A DNA stretch of 64,000 nucleotides from Paenibacillus alba (GTDB lineage: Bacteria; Bacillota; Bacilli; Paenibacillales; NBRC-103111): the NCBI RefSeq assembly GCF_013204855.1, contig NZ_JABMKZ010000003.1, positions 1-64,000 on the forward strand, written 5' to 3'. Position 1 is the first letter of the stretch. Each line of letters starts with the position of its first letter. The position numbers were made by a program, and so were the translations under genes. The notes beneath the pieces are model-generated. The model had not been told where the DNA came from and did not search any database. It saw only the letters and a program-made list of their open reading frames with translations. Shown piece by piece: positions 9,302 through 17,736 of this stretch.

Positions 9302-10471
9302 ATGCAGTCATTTCTACAGTATAATCCAACCCGAATCTGGTTTGGTCAAGGGCAGATCAAGCAGTTAAAGCAGGAGCTGGGTACTGCCGGCAAAAAAGTA
9401 TTACTCGTCTATGGCGGCGGGAGCATAAAAACAAATGGCGTTTATGATGCTGTCCGAGAACAGCTTGAAGATATGCAAGCCGAAGTCGTCGAATTATCCG
9501 GCGTTGAACCGAATCCGCGGCTTACAACGGTACAGAAGGGGATACAATTGTGCCGCGACAATCAGATTGACCTCATTTTGGCCGTTGGCGGGGGCAGTGT
9601 AATTGACTGTGTAAAAGCTATTGCCGTCGGCGCTTATTATGAGGGGGATGTCTGGGATATCATTACCCGCAAAGCGACGCCAACCCGAGCGCTTCCGTTC
9701 GGTACGGTTTTGACGCTTGCAGCTACAGGCTCAGAGATGAATAATATATCCGTCATTACGCATTGGGAACGGAACGAGAAACGCGGCTGGGGCAGCCCTT
9801 TTGCTTATCCGACATTCTCCATACTGGATCCGGAGTTCACCTTTTCGGTACCAAGGGATCAGACGGTCTATGGGATTGTCGATATGATGTCGCATGTGCT
9901 TGAGCAGTATTTCCACAGAACAGAGCATGCGGAGATGATGGACCGCTTCATGGAATCTGTCTTATTGACCGTCATTGAAGCCGCACCGAAACTGCTGGCT
10001 AATTTGAACAGCTATGAGCATCGAGCTACCGTAATGTATGCTGGTACAACGGCGTTCAATGGGCTTTTGTCCAGCGGCACGGATGGCGGAGACTGGGCAT
10101 CGCATCAGATTGAGCACGGCTTGTCAGCGATCTATGACATTCCACACGGTGGCGGCTTAGCCATCGTATTCCCGAACTGGATGCGGCATTGTGCGGAAGA
10201 AGATCCGTCCCGAATGAAGAAGCTGGCCGTAGCCGTATTTGGCATAGATTCAACAGGTAAAACAGACTATGAAGTTGCTATTGAAGGGTGTCAGGCCCTT
10301 CGCGATTTCTGGAATTCGCTCGGAGCGCCGAATCGACTTGGCGATTATGGGATCGATGACAGCCGACTTGACGAGCTCGTGCATAAATCCTTCATGAAAG
10401 ACCAAGTAGGCCAGTATAAAATCATGACTCGGGATACGGTTAGAGACATTTTGCTGCGATCTTTATCGTGA
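9302..10471 (+). CDS. Iron-containing alcohol dehydrogenase (butanol dehydrogenase type)
   Basis: A 389-residue cytoplasmic oxidoreductase of iron-dependent alcohol dehydrogenase family III, closest in layout to YugJ/YugK and BdhA. It shows the NAD(P)-binding [12 protein letters not shown] segment and metal-binding histidines in the [11 protein letters not shown] and [18 protein letters not shown] regions. The longer upstream open frame is rejected in favour of the ATG at 9302, which follows an AAAGGAGAGA Shine-Dalgarno and gives the family's usual N-terminus ([15 protein letters not shown]). A TATAAT-like -10 lies near 9259 but no matching -35 was placed. It appears monocistronic. The 51/61-bp repeat block begins 57 bases after its stop. 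Confidence 0.9.
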   Translation: MQSFLQYNPTRIWFGQGQIKQLKQELGTAGKKVLLVYGGGSIKTNGVYDAVREQLEDMQAEVVELSGVEPNPRLTTVQKGIQLCRDNQIDLILAVGGGSVIDCVKAIAVGAYYEGDVWDIITRKATPTRALPFGTVLTLAATGSEMNNISVITHWERNEKRGWGSPFAYPTFSILDPEFTFSVPRDQTVYGIVDMMSHVLEQYFHRTEHAEMMDRFMESVLLTVIEAAPKLLANLNSYEHRATVMYAGTTAFNGLLSSGTDGGDWASHQIEHGLSAIYDIPHGGGLAIVFPNWMRHCAEEDPSRMKKLAVAVFGIDSTGKTDYEVAIEGCQALRDFWNSLGAPNRLGDYGIDDSRLDELVHKSFMKDQVGQYKIMTRDTVRDILLRSLS

Positions 10472-10527
10472 AAAATAGGGGCTGACGCGGGGGACAGCGT
10501 CAGTAGAAGGGGAAGAGCATCTAGCGC

Positions 10528-11006
10528 TGAGCCTGCCGAAAAGGCAGTCTCAGCAGCCGAAAAGCCTCCGACCCGCGCTGAGGCGGCGAAAAAAGCAGTC
10601 TCGCCCGGTGAAGCAGGCGGAATCTTCGCGAATGCCCGCTGAGCCTGCCGAAAAAGCAGTCTCGCCCGGCGAAGTGGGCGGAATCTTCGCGAATGCCCGC
10701 TGAGCCTGCCGAAAAGGCAGTCTCAGCAGCCGAAAAGCCTCCGCCCCGCGTTGAGCCGGCGGAAAAAGCAGTCTCGCCCGGCGAAGTAGGCGGAATCTTC
10801 GCGAATGCCCGCTGAGCCTGCCGAAAAGGCAGTCTCAGCAGCCGGAAAGCCTCCGACCCGCGCTGAGGCGGCGGAAAAAGCAGTCTCGCCCGGCGAAGTG
10901 GGCGGAATCTTCGCGAATGCTCGCTGAGCCTGCCGAAAAGGCAGTCTCAGCAGCCGAAAAGCCCCCGACCCGCGCTGAGGCGGCGAAAAAAGCAGTCTCG
11001 CCCGGC
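10528..11006. repeat. Tandem compound repeat, alternating 51- and 61-bp units
   Basis: Units begin with TGAG at 10528, 10579, 10640, 10701, 10752, 10813, 10864, 10925 and 10976, so the spacings are 51, 61, 61, 51, 61, 51, 61 and 51. The 51-bp unit opens with the hairpin TGAGCCTGCC-GAAAA-GGCAGTCTCA. The 61-bp unit contains a GCAGTCTCGCCCGGCGAAG segment and ends in CGCGAATGCCCGC. One 51-bp unit is missing between 10579 and 10701, and the last unit is truncated. The same architecture recurs at 25521-25769. Frames through it are low-complexity and not genes. Confidence 0.85.
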
Positions 11007-11185
11007 TGCACGTAAAAGAATCGTAAGGGGATAACTCAGATTCTCTTTCATTTTTTTTCGCCAGAAGTGGAAGGCAGCTCGAAGTAGAACAGAAGAGGGA
11101 TGGGTGTGAGGGTGTAAAGGCGCTTTGCGATTGGAACCCCACATCCATTCCTACCCGCAGACAAAAGTATGGGTTTACACATAAA

Positions 11186-11220
11186 AGGACCGTCAGGATG
11201 TTTTTCCTGACGGTTTTTCT
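11186..11220 (+). terminator. Intrinsic terminator with no clear upstream gene
   Basis: ACCGTCAGGA pairs perfectly with TCCTGACGGT around a six-base loop and is followed by a T-run. No gene ends nearby on the plus strand. It either stops transcripts crossing the repeat block or ends an unrecognised small RNA. Confidence 0.7.
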
Positions 11221-11333
11221 TACTTTAGCGCCCAAAAAGTTGCAAAAGTTCATACTTCTGCGGGATTATTCAGTAGAAATAAAGCCCGCTTTCCTTATAT
11301 TGTAAGTCTAAGGAGGTGATGCATTCGTAATTA

Positions 11334-11347
11334 TGTAAGCGCTTAAT
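11334..11347. promoter_or_regulatory. cre-like site (CcpA) before the GH43 gene
   Basis: TGTAAGCGCTTAAT matches the catabolite-responsive element consensus TGWAARCGYTWNCW except near its 3' end. It lies about 85 bases upstream of the likely GH43 start. Similar sites precede two other secreted glycan-active genes in this window, which supports carbon catabolite control. Confidence 0.6.
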
Positions 11348-11430
11348 CGCCAGTGATCTTTGTAAAAGGAACAGCTTGTGAAGCCAAACCTATGTACACA
11401 AATGCAACCAAAGAGAGGATGGATTTTGTG

Positions 11431-12894
11431 ATGAAAAAGACAATGCTTCGCTCTTTATGCTACCTGTTGGTCGTTGTGCTGGGATTACAGCTGGTGAGTG
11501 TTTGGTTATTTTCAAATGAAACAGAGGCTGCTGCCGTAAACGTGCAGAATGGCATTCAGTTCAAGGACACGAGTGGAAATATCATTCATGCTCATGGCGG
11601 TGGTATTCTTAAAGTGGGCAGCTATTATTACTGGTTTGGTGAAAATCGTAATGCGGACGGTACGTTCAATGCGGTGTCCTGCTACCGCTCGAGTGATCTC
11701 AAAACATGGGAGTTCCGCAGCAATGTCCTGACGAAAAACTCAGCAGCTGAACTGAATGTATCTAATATTGAGAGGCCTAAAGTTATCTATAACAGCTCAA
11801 CGAATAAATTCGTCCTATGGATGCATTGGGAAAATGGCGTCGACTATGGGCAAGCGCGGACAGCAGTGGCTTCATCCAGCACAGTGGATGGAGCCTATAC
11901 GTATCAAGGAAGCTTCCGTCCGCTTGGTTATGATTCGCGGGATATGACCGTTTTCAACGATAACGGGACCGCTTATTTGATTTCGGCAACAAGAGTGAAT
12001 GCAGATATGAACATTTATAAATTAACGCCCGATTTCCTTGGTGTTGATTCGTTGGTTCAGACGTTATGGGTGGGGCAATACCGTGAAGCGCCGGCTATGT
12101 TTAAACGGAATGGCGTCTATTTTCTGGTAACTTCCGGTGCGACCGGTTGGGATCCGAACCAAGGGAAATACGCCACAGCTACGAGTATTACAGGAACTTG
12201 GAGCGGGCTCAGTAATTTCGGTGACGCCACAACCTATGATTCTCAAAGCGCCTATGTGCTGCCGATAGAAGGCTCCAGCTCAACGACTTATCTCTACATG
12301 GGGGATCGCTGGGCTGGTGCTTGGAGCGGCAAGGTGATGGAATCCCGATATGTTTGGCTGCCGCTGTCGTTTCCTTCCAGCACTTCACTATCCATGAGCT
12401 GGGGCAGCAATGTCAGTTTGGATATAAGCACAGGGACGGTGACGGCTTCCTCGCCGGCGATCGATACGAATGCTTATTACATTCTGGAGAACCGCAATGG
12501 GGGCAAAGCGCTCAACGTCCTGAATCAAGGGACAGCTGACGGCGATAATCTGGAACAATATATCGATAGCGGCTGGTATAGTCAGCAATGGAAATTCGTC
12601 AGTGTCGGCAGCGGATACTACAAAATTATGAATCGCGCCAGCGGCAAATTAATCGGCGTTGAGAGTGGTTCAACCGCAGATGGCGCAATCATCGAGCAGT
12701 GGGCAGATGGCGGCTGGACGAGTCAGCACTGGCAAATTGTGGATGGCGGAGCCGGGAATTTCAAGCTGAAAAATCGAGCAACATCGAAAATCATTGATAT
12801 TTCCGGTGCTTCCAAGACGAATGGCGGCGCAGCGATTCAATGGACGGACAATGGCGGTAAAAATCAACAATGGCGGCTTTTGAAAGTTGAATAG
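11431..12894 (+). CDS. Secreted GH43-type glycosidase with C-terminal beta-trefoil (CBM13-like) domain
   Basis: About 487 residues. A signal peptide (basic MKKTMLRS, hydrophobic core, cleavage near the ETEAAA region) is followed by a five-bladed beta-propeller domain. Its features (HAHGGGILKVGSYYYWFGE, an ERPKV segment and EAPAMF) resemble GH43 enzymes of the exo-beta-1,3-galactanase subgroup, which often carry a CBM13. The C-terminal 140 residues are a ricin-type trefoil with three repeats containing QQWKF, QHWQI and QQWRL. I choose the ATG at 11431 because AGAGAGG lies about 12 bases upstream; the ATG at 11419 directly abuts that sequence. The probable substrate is arabinogalactan-type plant glycan (inference). 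A cre-like site lies upstream and a terminator follows. Confidence 0.8.
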   Translation: MKKTMLRSLCYLLVVVLGLQLVSVWLFSNETEAAAVNVQNGIQFKDTSGNIIHAHGGGILKVGSYYYWFGENRNADGTFNAVSCYRSSDLKTWEFRSNVLTKNSAAELNVSNIERPKVIYNSSTNKFVLWMHWENGVDYGQARTAVASSSTVDGAYTYQGSFRPLGYDSRDMTVFNDNGTAYLISATRVNADMNIYKLTPDFLGVDSLVQTLWVGQYREAPAMFKRNGVYFLVTSGATGWDPNQGKYATATSITGTWSGLSNFGDATTYDSQSAYVLPIEGSSSTTYLYMGDRWAGAWSGKVMESRYVWLPLSFPSSTSLSMSWGSNVSLDISTGTVTASSPAIDTNAYYILENRNGGKALNVLNQGTADGDNLEQYIDSGWYSQQWKFVSVGSGYYKIMNRASGKLIGVESGSTADGAIIEQWADGGWTSQHWQIVDGGAGNFKLKNRATSKIIDISGASKTNGGAAIQWTDNGGKNQQWRLLKVE

Positions 12895-12904
12895 GTAAAC
12901 TTGA

Positions 12905-12944
12905 AAAACTATCCTTCGTACAATTTTACGAGGGATAGTTTTTT
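12905..12944 (+). terminator. Intrinsic terminator after the GH43 gene
   Basis: AAAAACTATCCTTCGTA pairs with TACGAGGGATAGTTTTTT around a short loop, ten bases after the GH43 stop codon. The T-run is on the plus strand. Confidence 0.85.
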
Positions 12945-13066
12945 GCGTGTCATCGAATATCGTATATGGAAATTTTTATATGATTCTGCTAGGATAAAAG
13001 TGAACATCATGACGGGGAGAACGTCGAGGAATTAACGTCATACGCATGGAGGAGCTACCAACACGA

Positions 13067-13834
13067 ATGCCATTTTTACAACGAGTTTCCCTAGATTGGT
13101 CCCAGTTGTCACAAGTGGAGAAAGATCAATATCCATATCATATCCCGACCATCCAGTCCTTTGATGAGTATCGGTTCGAATCCAATGTGACCTTCTTTAT
13201 TGGCAACAATGGTTCTGGCAAATCAACGCTGCTGGAAGCCATCGGCGTGTCCTGCGGGTTTAGTGTCGTAGGAGGCAGAGATCTTACCATTACCAAGGAG
13301 AAAGACGATGTATCACTAGCCAAAATTATGAGATTGTCATGGCTGCCAAAGATCAGCAACGGTTTCTTTTTCCGGGCGGAGACTTTTGATACGTTTGCCG
13401 GCTATATAGATCAATTGGCGAAAGAACCTTTCGTGGGCCAATCGGCCTACGCGCCTTATGGCGGGAAATCGCTCAATGAGCAGTCGCATGGACAAGCGTT
13501 TTTGACCTTTTTTAAAAACCGATTGGATCGCAAGGGCATCTATTTGCTGGACGAGCCAGAGTCTGCTTTATCCCCCCAAAACCAGCTGGCGTTCTTGCGG
13601 ATTATTTGGGAATTAGAACAGCAAGGCCAAGCACAGTTTATTATTGCTACCCATTCTCCGATCTTAATGGCTTATCCTCAGGCGCGCATTTTGCAATTTT
13701 CAGAAACATCCATTGAGCCAATCCAGTATGAAGACACAGATCATTTTAATTTGACGAGAGATTTTTTGAACCATAGAGAACGGTATTTCCGGGCGTTGTT
13801 TGCAGAGGATGATGACAGCGAGCAAGAAGATTAA
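13067..13834 (+). CDS. ABC-type AAA family ATPase (COG3910-like)
   Basis: A protein of about 255 residues with Walker A GNNGSGKST, a signature-like NEQSHGQAF, and Walker B YLLDEPESALS followed by a switch-type ATHSP. This is the arrangement of small soluble ABC-type ATPases related to the SMC/OLD/RecF group, not of membrane transporters. There is no membrane segment and no permease partner. The first in-frame ATG is at 13046, but the ATG at 13067 has GGAGGAG about 12 bases upstream and is preferred. Spo0M follows after a 32-base gap, so the two may form an operon. The cellular role is unknown; DNA-related or toxin-like ATPase functions exist in the wider family. Confidence 0.8.
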   Translation: MPFLQRVSLDWSQLSQVEKDQYPYHIPTIQSFDEYRFESNVTFFIGNNGSGKSTLLEAIGVSCGFSVVGGRDLTITKEKDDVSLAKIMRLSWLPKISNGFFFRAETFDTFAGYIDQLAKEPFVGQSAYAPYGGKSLNEQSHGQAFLTFFKNRLDRKGIYLLDEPESALSPQNQLAFLRIIWELEQQGQAQFIIATHSPILMAYPQARILQFSETSIEPIQYEDTDHFNLTRDFLNHRERYFRALFAEDDDSEQED

Positions 13835-13866
13835 ATTTATGATACATATAGGGGGATTATTCAGCC

Positions 13867-14682
13867 GTGGCCTTTTTTAAGAAAATGTTAGCCCGAGTGG
13901 GAATTGGCAATGTGGATATAGATACGCAGTTTCATACGGAAGAATTTATACCTGGTGAGATCGTTGAAGGGATTATTAAAGCTAAAGGCGGAAGTGTTGA
14001 GCAAAAGGTAGATCGTATTTATTTTCAAATTATGACGGAATACTTGAAGCCAGTGGAGACGGATGCCAATCGCGATGGTCGCACGGAAGTGCGTTTAGAG
14101 AAAGAAAGCATCGTGGTAGCGAATATTTTGCTTGCGGAGAGTCTGGTTTTTGCGCCAGGGGAAGAGCTTGAAATTCCTTTTGAGTTCATGCTTCCACATG
14201 AAACGCCAATTTCAATCGGTGTAAGTCCGATTTGGATTCGAACGGGTTTGGATATTAATAATGCCGTTGATCCTTCCGATCGGGATGACATTGAAGTATT
14301 GGCCCATCCGCATGTTGCTGTCATTTTTGAAGCGCTGGAAGAACTGGGCTTTCATTTGCATCAAGCGGAGAACGAATACTACCCGCAAGCGGATTATCAC
14401 TTGCCGTTTATTCAGAATTTCGAATTCATTCCTTATCAAAATGGGGAGTACCGAAGCACGGTGGATGAGCTTGAGCTTGTTTTGTACCCAGATGAAGATG
14501 GTGTTGACATCATTATGGAGTTCGACCGCAAAACGCGCGGCTTCAAAGGGCTTATGGCTGATATGCTTGATCTGGACGAATCTCATGAGCGTTATTATTT
14601 CGATGCGGAAGAGCTGGAGGAAGGTGCTTCCTCTGTGGCGGACCGATTCAGGGAGATTTTTGATGAGTTGCTGGAAGGCTGA
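13867..14682 (+). CDS. spo0M: Sporulation-control protein Spo0M
   Basis: A 271-residue protein beginning MAFFKKMLARVGIGNVDIDTQ. It has the arrestin-like beta-sandwich of the SpoOM family and an acidic C-terminal portion. In Bacillus subtilis Spo0M affects sporulation phosphorelay output and interacts with cytoskeletal and division proteins. Translation starts at GTG 13867, with AGGGGG about ten bases upstream. Length and N-terminal sequence match the family well. It lies directly behind the AAA ATPase and ends 67 bases before a strong terminator. Confidence 0.9.
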   Translation: MAFFKKMLARVGIGNVDIDTQFHTEEFIPGEIVEGIIKAKGGSVEQKVDRIYFQIMTEYLKPVETDANRDGRTEVRLEKESIVVANILLAESLVFAPGEELEIPFEFMLPHETPISIGVSPIWIRTGLDINNAVDPSDRDDIEVLAHPHVAVIFEALEELGFHLHQAENEYYPQADYHLPFIQNFEFIPYQNGEYRSTVDELELVLYPDEDGVDIIMEFDRKTRGFKGLMADMLDLDESHERYYFDAEELEEGASSVADRFREIFDELLEG

Positions 14683-14748
14683 AAGCAGCTTGGGTACGTT
14701 GTGAAGCAGCTTTGCGAGCACTTCCAGAGCCTGTATGCTGCTGCAGCC

Positions 14749-14806
14749 AAAAGAAGGAGCTGTCCCATAAGTAGATACATCTACTTGCGGGCAGCTCCTT
14801 CTTTTA
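14749..14806. terminator. Large convergent terminator between spo0M and lrgB
   Basis: A long hairpin in which AAGAAGGAGCTG pairs with CAGCTCCTTCTT, and AGTAGA with TCTACT, has A-rich and T-rich tails on its two sides. It lies between two converging transcription units and can terminate both. Confidence 0.85.
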
Positions 14807-14846
14807 TTTTGCTCATTGCCTTGCTGCTAACCTGCTCCAGTCGCAG

Positions 14847-15542
14847 TCACCCTCGCAACCACCAATAGACCGGTATAAATAATACGGAGGTAATGATCCC
14901 TGCGGCCCCCATGGCAAAACCGCTAAGGCTGCCCTGTAGCTCGGAATCCTTAACGAGCTTAGCTGTTCCTATGCCATGAGCTGCGGTTCCTAGGGCGATG
15001 CCGATCGAAAGGCTATCCTTGAAGCCAAGCCACGTTAAGAGCTGTTTCCCGATCATACTGCCAAAAAGGCCGGTAAGCACAGTCAATACGGAGGTAAGCT
15101 CCGGCAAGCCTCCTAAGTGTCGCGATATCTCTATCGCGATAGGGGAACTGACCGACTTGGGCATCATGCTCAGCAGGATGTCGCGGCTTCCGCCAAGCAG
15201 CCCGATGAAGGCTGCGGCACTGATCATACCGGTCAGTGAACCGACGGTAACGGAAACGAGAATGCCGGCGAGATGGCGTTTGATCAAGCCTGCATGTTTA
15301 TAAAGAGGAACACCAAGCGCAACGGTTGCTGGACCTAATAAGAGCGTTAGCATATCCCCGCCCATCTTGTAAGCAGAATAGGGGATGTGGCAAGCGAGCA
15401 GCAGAATGATAATAAAACCGGAACAAATAAACAACGGATGAAGCCAGCGCCAGCGCTGCTGAATAAGCTGGGCGCCTGTATAGGCCACTACGCTAAGGGC
15501 AATGCCAAACAAGGGCTGATTGACCCATTCGCTGAAGCTCAT
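14847..15542 (-). CDS. lrgB: LrgB/CidB family membrane protein
   Basis: A 231-residue polytopic membrane protein with about six to seven hydrophobic segments. It has the LrgB family core: a LLGPATVALGVPLY segment, and a SVSSPIAIEISRHLGG segment followed by GTAAHGIGTAKLV. The family partners LrgA/CidA as a holin/antiholin-like system or an organic acid exporter in the cytoplasmic membrane. It overlaps the preceding cidA-like gene by four bases (ATGA), which implies translational coupling. It is the last gene before the terminator at 14749-14806. Confidence 0.9.
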   Translation of the reverse strand: MSFSEWVNQPLFGIALSVVAYTGAQLIQQRWRWLHPLFICSGFIIILLLACHIPYSAYKMGGDMLTLLLGPATVALGVPLYKHAGLIKRHLAGILVSVTVGSLTGMISAAAFIGLLGGSRDILLSMMPKSVSSPIAIEISRHLGGLPELTSVLTVLTGLFGSMIGKQLLTWLGFKDSLSIGIALGTAAHGIGTAKLVKDSELQGSLSGFAMGAAGIITSVLFIPVYWWLRG

Positions 15543-15892
15543 GATACATCACCGTCCGATTCCTTGCGCTGCAGCTTAGTTGTGAGAAATCCGGTTACGA
15601 TAAGGACAGCCATAGAGCTGCCAATGATGCCAACGCTAATGGATAACCAATTGGATGCAATAAGTGGGAAAAAAACCATCGTTCCAACTACAAAAGGGGT
15701 AAAAAACAGCATCATATGCCCTGTAAGCCAGCCGGCTGCGGATTCGACCCAAGAGAGTTTAATCCACTTCGCAAACAGCGAGATCGTAAACAGGATGAGG
15801 CCAATGACATTTCCGGGAAGCGGAATATGCAGGCTCCATTGAAGCCAAGTGCCAAGTAAATGAAAAGCAAGCAAGATTGCAAAACCTAACAT
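15539..15892 (-). CDS. CidA/LrgA family holin-like protein
   Basis: A 117-residue protein with four hydrophobic segments and the CidA/LrgA hallmarks IPLPGNVIGL near the N-terminus and MMLFFTPFVVGTM in the middle. It starts at ATG 15892 behind GAAGGTG. The gap to the upstream histidine kinase is only 38 bases with no terminator, so transcription from the two-component genes probably runs into this pair. LrgAB elsewhere is controlled by the LytSR two-component system; here a YesNM-type pair takes that position. Whether it acts as CidA or LrgA cannot be told from sequence. Confidence 0.85.
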   Translation of the reverse strand: MLGFAILLAFHLLGTWLQWSLHIPLPGNVIGLILFTISLFAKWIKLSWVESAAGWLTGHMMLFFTPFVVGTMVFFPLIASNWLSISVGIIGSSMAVLIVTGFLTTKLQRKESDGDVS

Positions 15893-15930
15893 AAGATCAC
15901 CTTCAAGTATAGGTATGGATAAAACAGGGA

Positions 15931-17736
15931 TTAAGCAGGAATTCGGATCGTAACGGTAGTTCCTTCTCCCAGTTGACTGTCAATAGCTAGACCATACTGC
16001 TCTCCGAAATAAAAGAGGATACGATCATGCACATTTTTAACCCCGATATGATCTTCATCCAGCGTATCAGAAGGCAGAGAAAGCCGGAAGCGCAGCTGCT
16101 CAAGCTTCTCCTCGCTCATCCCTACGCCATTATCCTTAATCATAATGAGCATATCATTGCCTGATTTCATGGATGAAACTTCGAGCAGGCCAGGTCCGTT
16201 TCGACGTTCCAATCCATGAACGATCGCATTTTCGATCAAAGGCTGAAGCGAGAAATGCATGACCTGCAGGTTTTCGCTGCCCTCAGCAAGCCGTTCTGTG
16301 TATTGAATTTTATCGCCAAAACGCAGCTGCTGTATGTTCACATATAGTCGAATATGTTCAAGTTCTTCCTTTAAGGGAACAGTCTCTTTCCCTGTTTGAA
16401 TATGGATGCGGAACAGTCTGCCGATCATCCCGACCATTTCGCTAATTTCCCGTTGTTGATTGATGACAGCTTTCATCTGAATCGATTCTAGGACATTAGC
16501 AAGGAAATGAGGATTGATTTGGCTTTTTAAGGCACCGTATTGGGCTACTTTTTGCTGAACTTTGGCCATGGAGGAGCGCTCAATATAGATTTGCAAGTCT
16601 TCCACCATTTTGCGAATGCCTTGATAGAGCACGCCGAATTCATCCTGCCGGTCACTGCTTAAATCGACATCGAATTTGCCTAAACCGACCAATTTGACTT
16701 GTCTGCTTAATAAAATAATTGGCTTCGTCACGCGAGCGGACAGGATGAACATGAACAGGATCGCTGTGCCGAGTGAGAGGAAGGCGAGAGTCAGAACAAT
16801 TTTGATCAGAACATCGGCTTGTTTGGTCATCTCTTTTTCATCAATATATTGGATAACCTTCCAGCCTGAATAAGGAGAAGTAACAAAGTTAATAAAGGAA
16901 TCATTTCCGGAAAAATGAGCATAAAAGCTGCCCGCGTCTTCTTTGAGGACGGTATCCATATTCTGATTTTTAATGCTTGTCGACAAGGCCGGTTTGGATT
17001 CATTCCGCTCTGAATTGTAAATGACTCCGCCATTGTTATCAATAATAATGAAATTGCGCTTGCTGACCTCGGATAACTTTAAAATTTCCCGTAAAGAGTC
17101 CAGTCGAATGTCGATCAGCATAGTGCCGATGGGCTGCTTGCTGCCGACTTTATTAATCACTCTGGCAATCGAGATGACGTTATTTTTGGCATTCACGCGA
17201 TGAAAAGGAAGGTGAGCGCCGAACAGGACGATGCCGCCATTGCGCGCCTGTGTTTGTACATACCAGTCTTCATGCGTGAAGTCCTTCACATCGTAATCAG
17301 ACCGATTGAAATTGGTGGAGTAGAAGACGCGGGAACCGGCATAGATTTGTACGCTGTCGACATTCTTGATCGTCATTTCGATCGAGCTAATGAAATGCTC
17401 AATAATATTTCCATATTGAATTTTTTGATCATTTCCATTATCGTTTTTGTCCAGTGTCCAATTCTCCAAGGCTCCTTGAAGTTGTCCGTCCATTTGAGCA
17501 TTAAGCGTACCTTTTTCGATGCTTTGCAAGTATTGGTCGATGTTGAAGGATAAATTCGTCAGAATTAAATTGGAGCTGCTTTGATACTCGTTTTTGACGG
17601 CTTGCATGGAAAATAGATAAATAATGACGGAAATAATCAATAAGGGTATGGTAATAATGAGAATCATCAGCATGAAAATTTGGTGATTCACATGCTTCAT
17701 GCGAAGCTTTTGTTTCAATTGTCTCAATCTAGGCAA
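15931..17736 (-). CDS. YesM-type sensor histidine kinase
   Basis: About 600 residues: a transmembrane helix (about 20-42), an extracellular dCACHE-like sensor region, a second transmembrane helix (about 310-330), HAMP, a His_kinase domain with H-box SQINPHFLANVLESI and a HATPase with G-box DNGVGM. This is the layout of YesM/LytS-class kinases that watch for sugars. The TTG at 17736 directly follows the regulator's TAA in the same frame. The ATG at 17700 (MKHVNHQIF) is an alternative start, and neither has a strong Shine-Dalgarno. It pairs with the adjacent AraC-type response regulator. The divergent sialic-acid-type operon is the likely target (inference). Confidence 0.9.
   Translation of the reverse strand: MPRLRQLKQKLRMKHVNHQIFMLMILIITIPLLIISVIIYLFSMQAVKNEYQSSSNLILTNLSFNIDQYLQSIEKGTLNAQMDGQLQGALENWTLDKNDNGNDQKIQYGNIIEHFISSIEMTIKNVDSVQIYAGSRVFYSTNFNRSDYDVKDFTHEDWYVQTQARNGGIVLFGAHLPFHRVNAKNNVISIARVINKVGSKQPIGTMLIDIRLDSLREILKLSEVSKRNFIIIDNNGGVIYNSERNESKPALSTSIKNQNMDTVLKEDAGSFYAHFSGNDSFINFVTSPYSGWKVIQYIDEKEMTKQADVLIKIVLTLAFLSLGTAILFMFILSARVTKPIILLSRQVKLVGLGKFDVDLSSDRQDEFGVLYQGIRKMVEDLQIYIERSSMAKVQQKVAQYGALKSQINPHFLANVLESIQMKAVINQQREISEMVGMIGRLFRIHIQTGKETVPLKEELEHIRLYVNIQQLRFGDKIQYTERLAEGSENLQVMHFSLQPLIENAIVHGLERRNGPGLLEVSSMKSGNDMLIMIKDNGVGMSEEKLEQLRFRLSLPSDTLDEDHIGVKNVHDRILFYFGEQYGLAIDSQLGEGTTVTIRIPA

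Larger units (their letters stand above)
11007..11430. other. Intergenic region upstream of the GH43 gene
   Basis: This stretch follows the repeat block and holds an orphan terminator (11186-11220) and a cre-like site (11334-11347). The part from 11030 to 11180 shows no gene, and the terminator has no visible client on the plus strand. An AAGGAGGTGATG run near 11310 looks like a strong Shine-Dalgarno but is followed only by a very short frame. Confidence 0.5.

Noticed and set aside
10528..11006. Possible CRISPR array
   Set aside because: The regular spacing is suggestive, but both alternating segments are repeats, so there are no unique spacers. No cas gene is in the window.
10723..11253. 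A 176-codon minus-strand open frame through the first repeat block
   Set aside because: It is made of the 51/61-bp repeat units and intergenic sequence, with repetitive Ala/Phe/Arg-rich translation and no ribosome site. The same kind of frame appears in the second repeat block.
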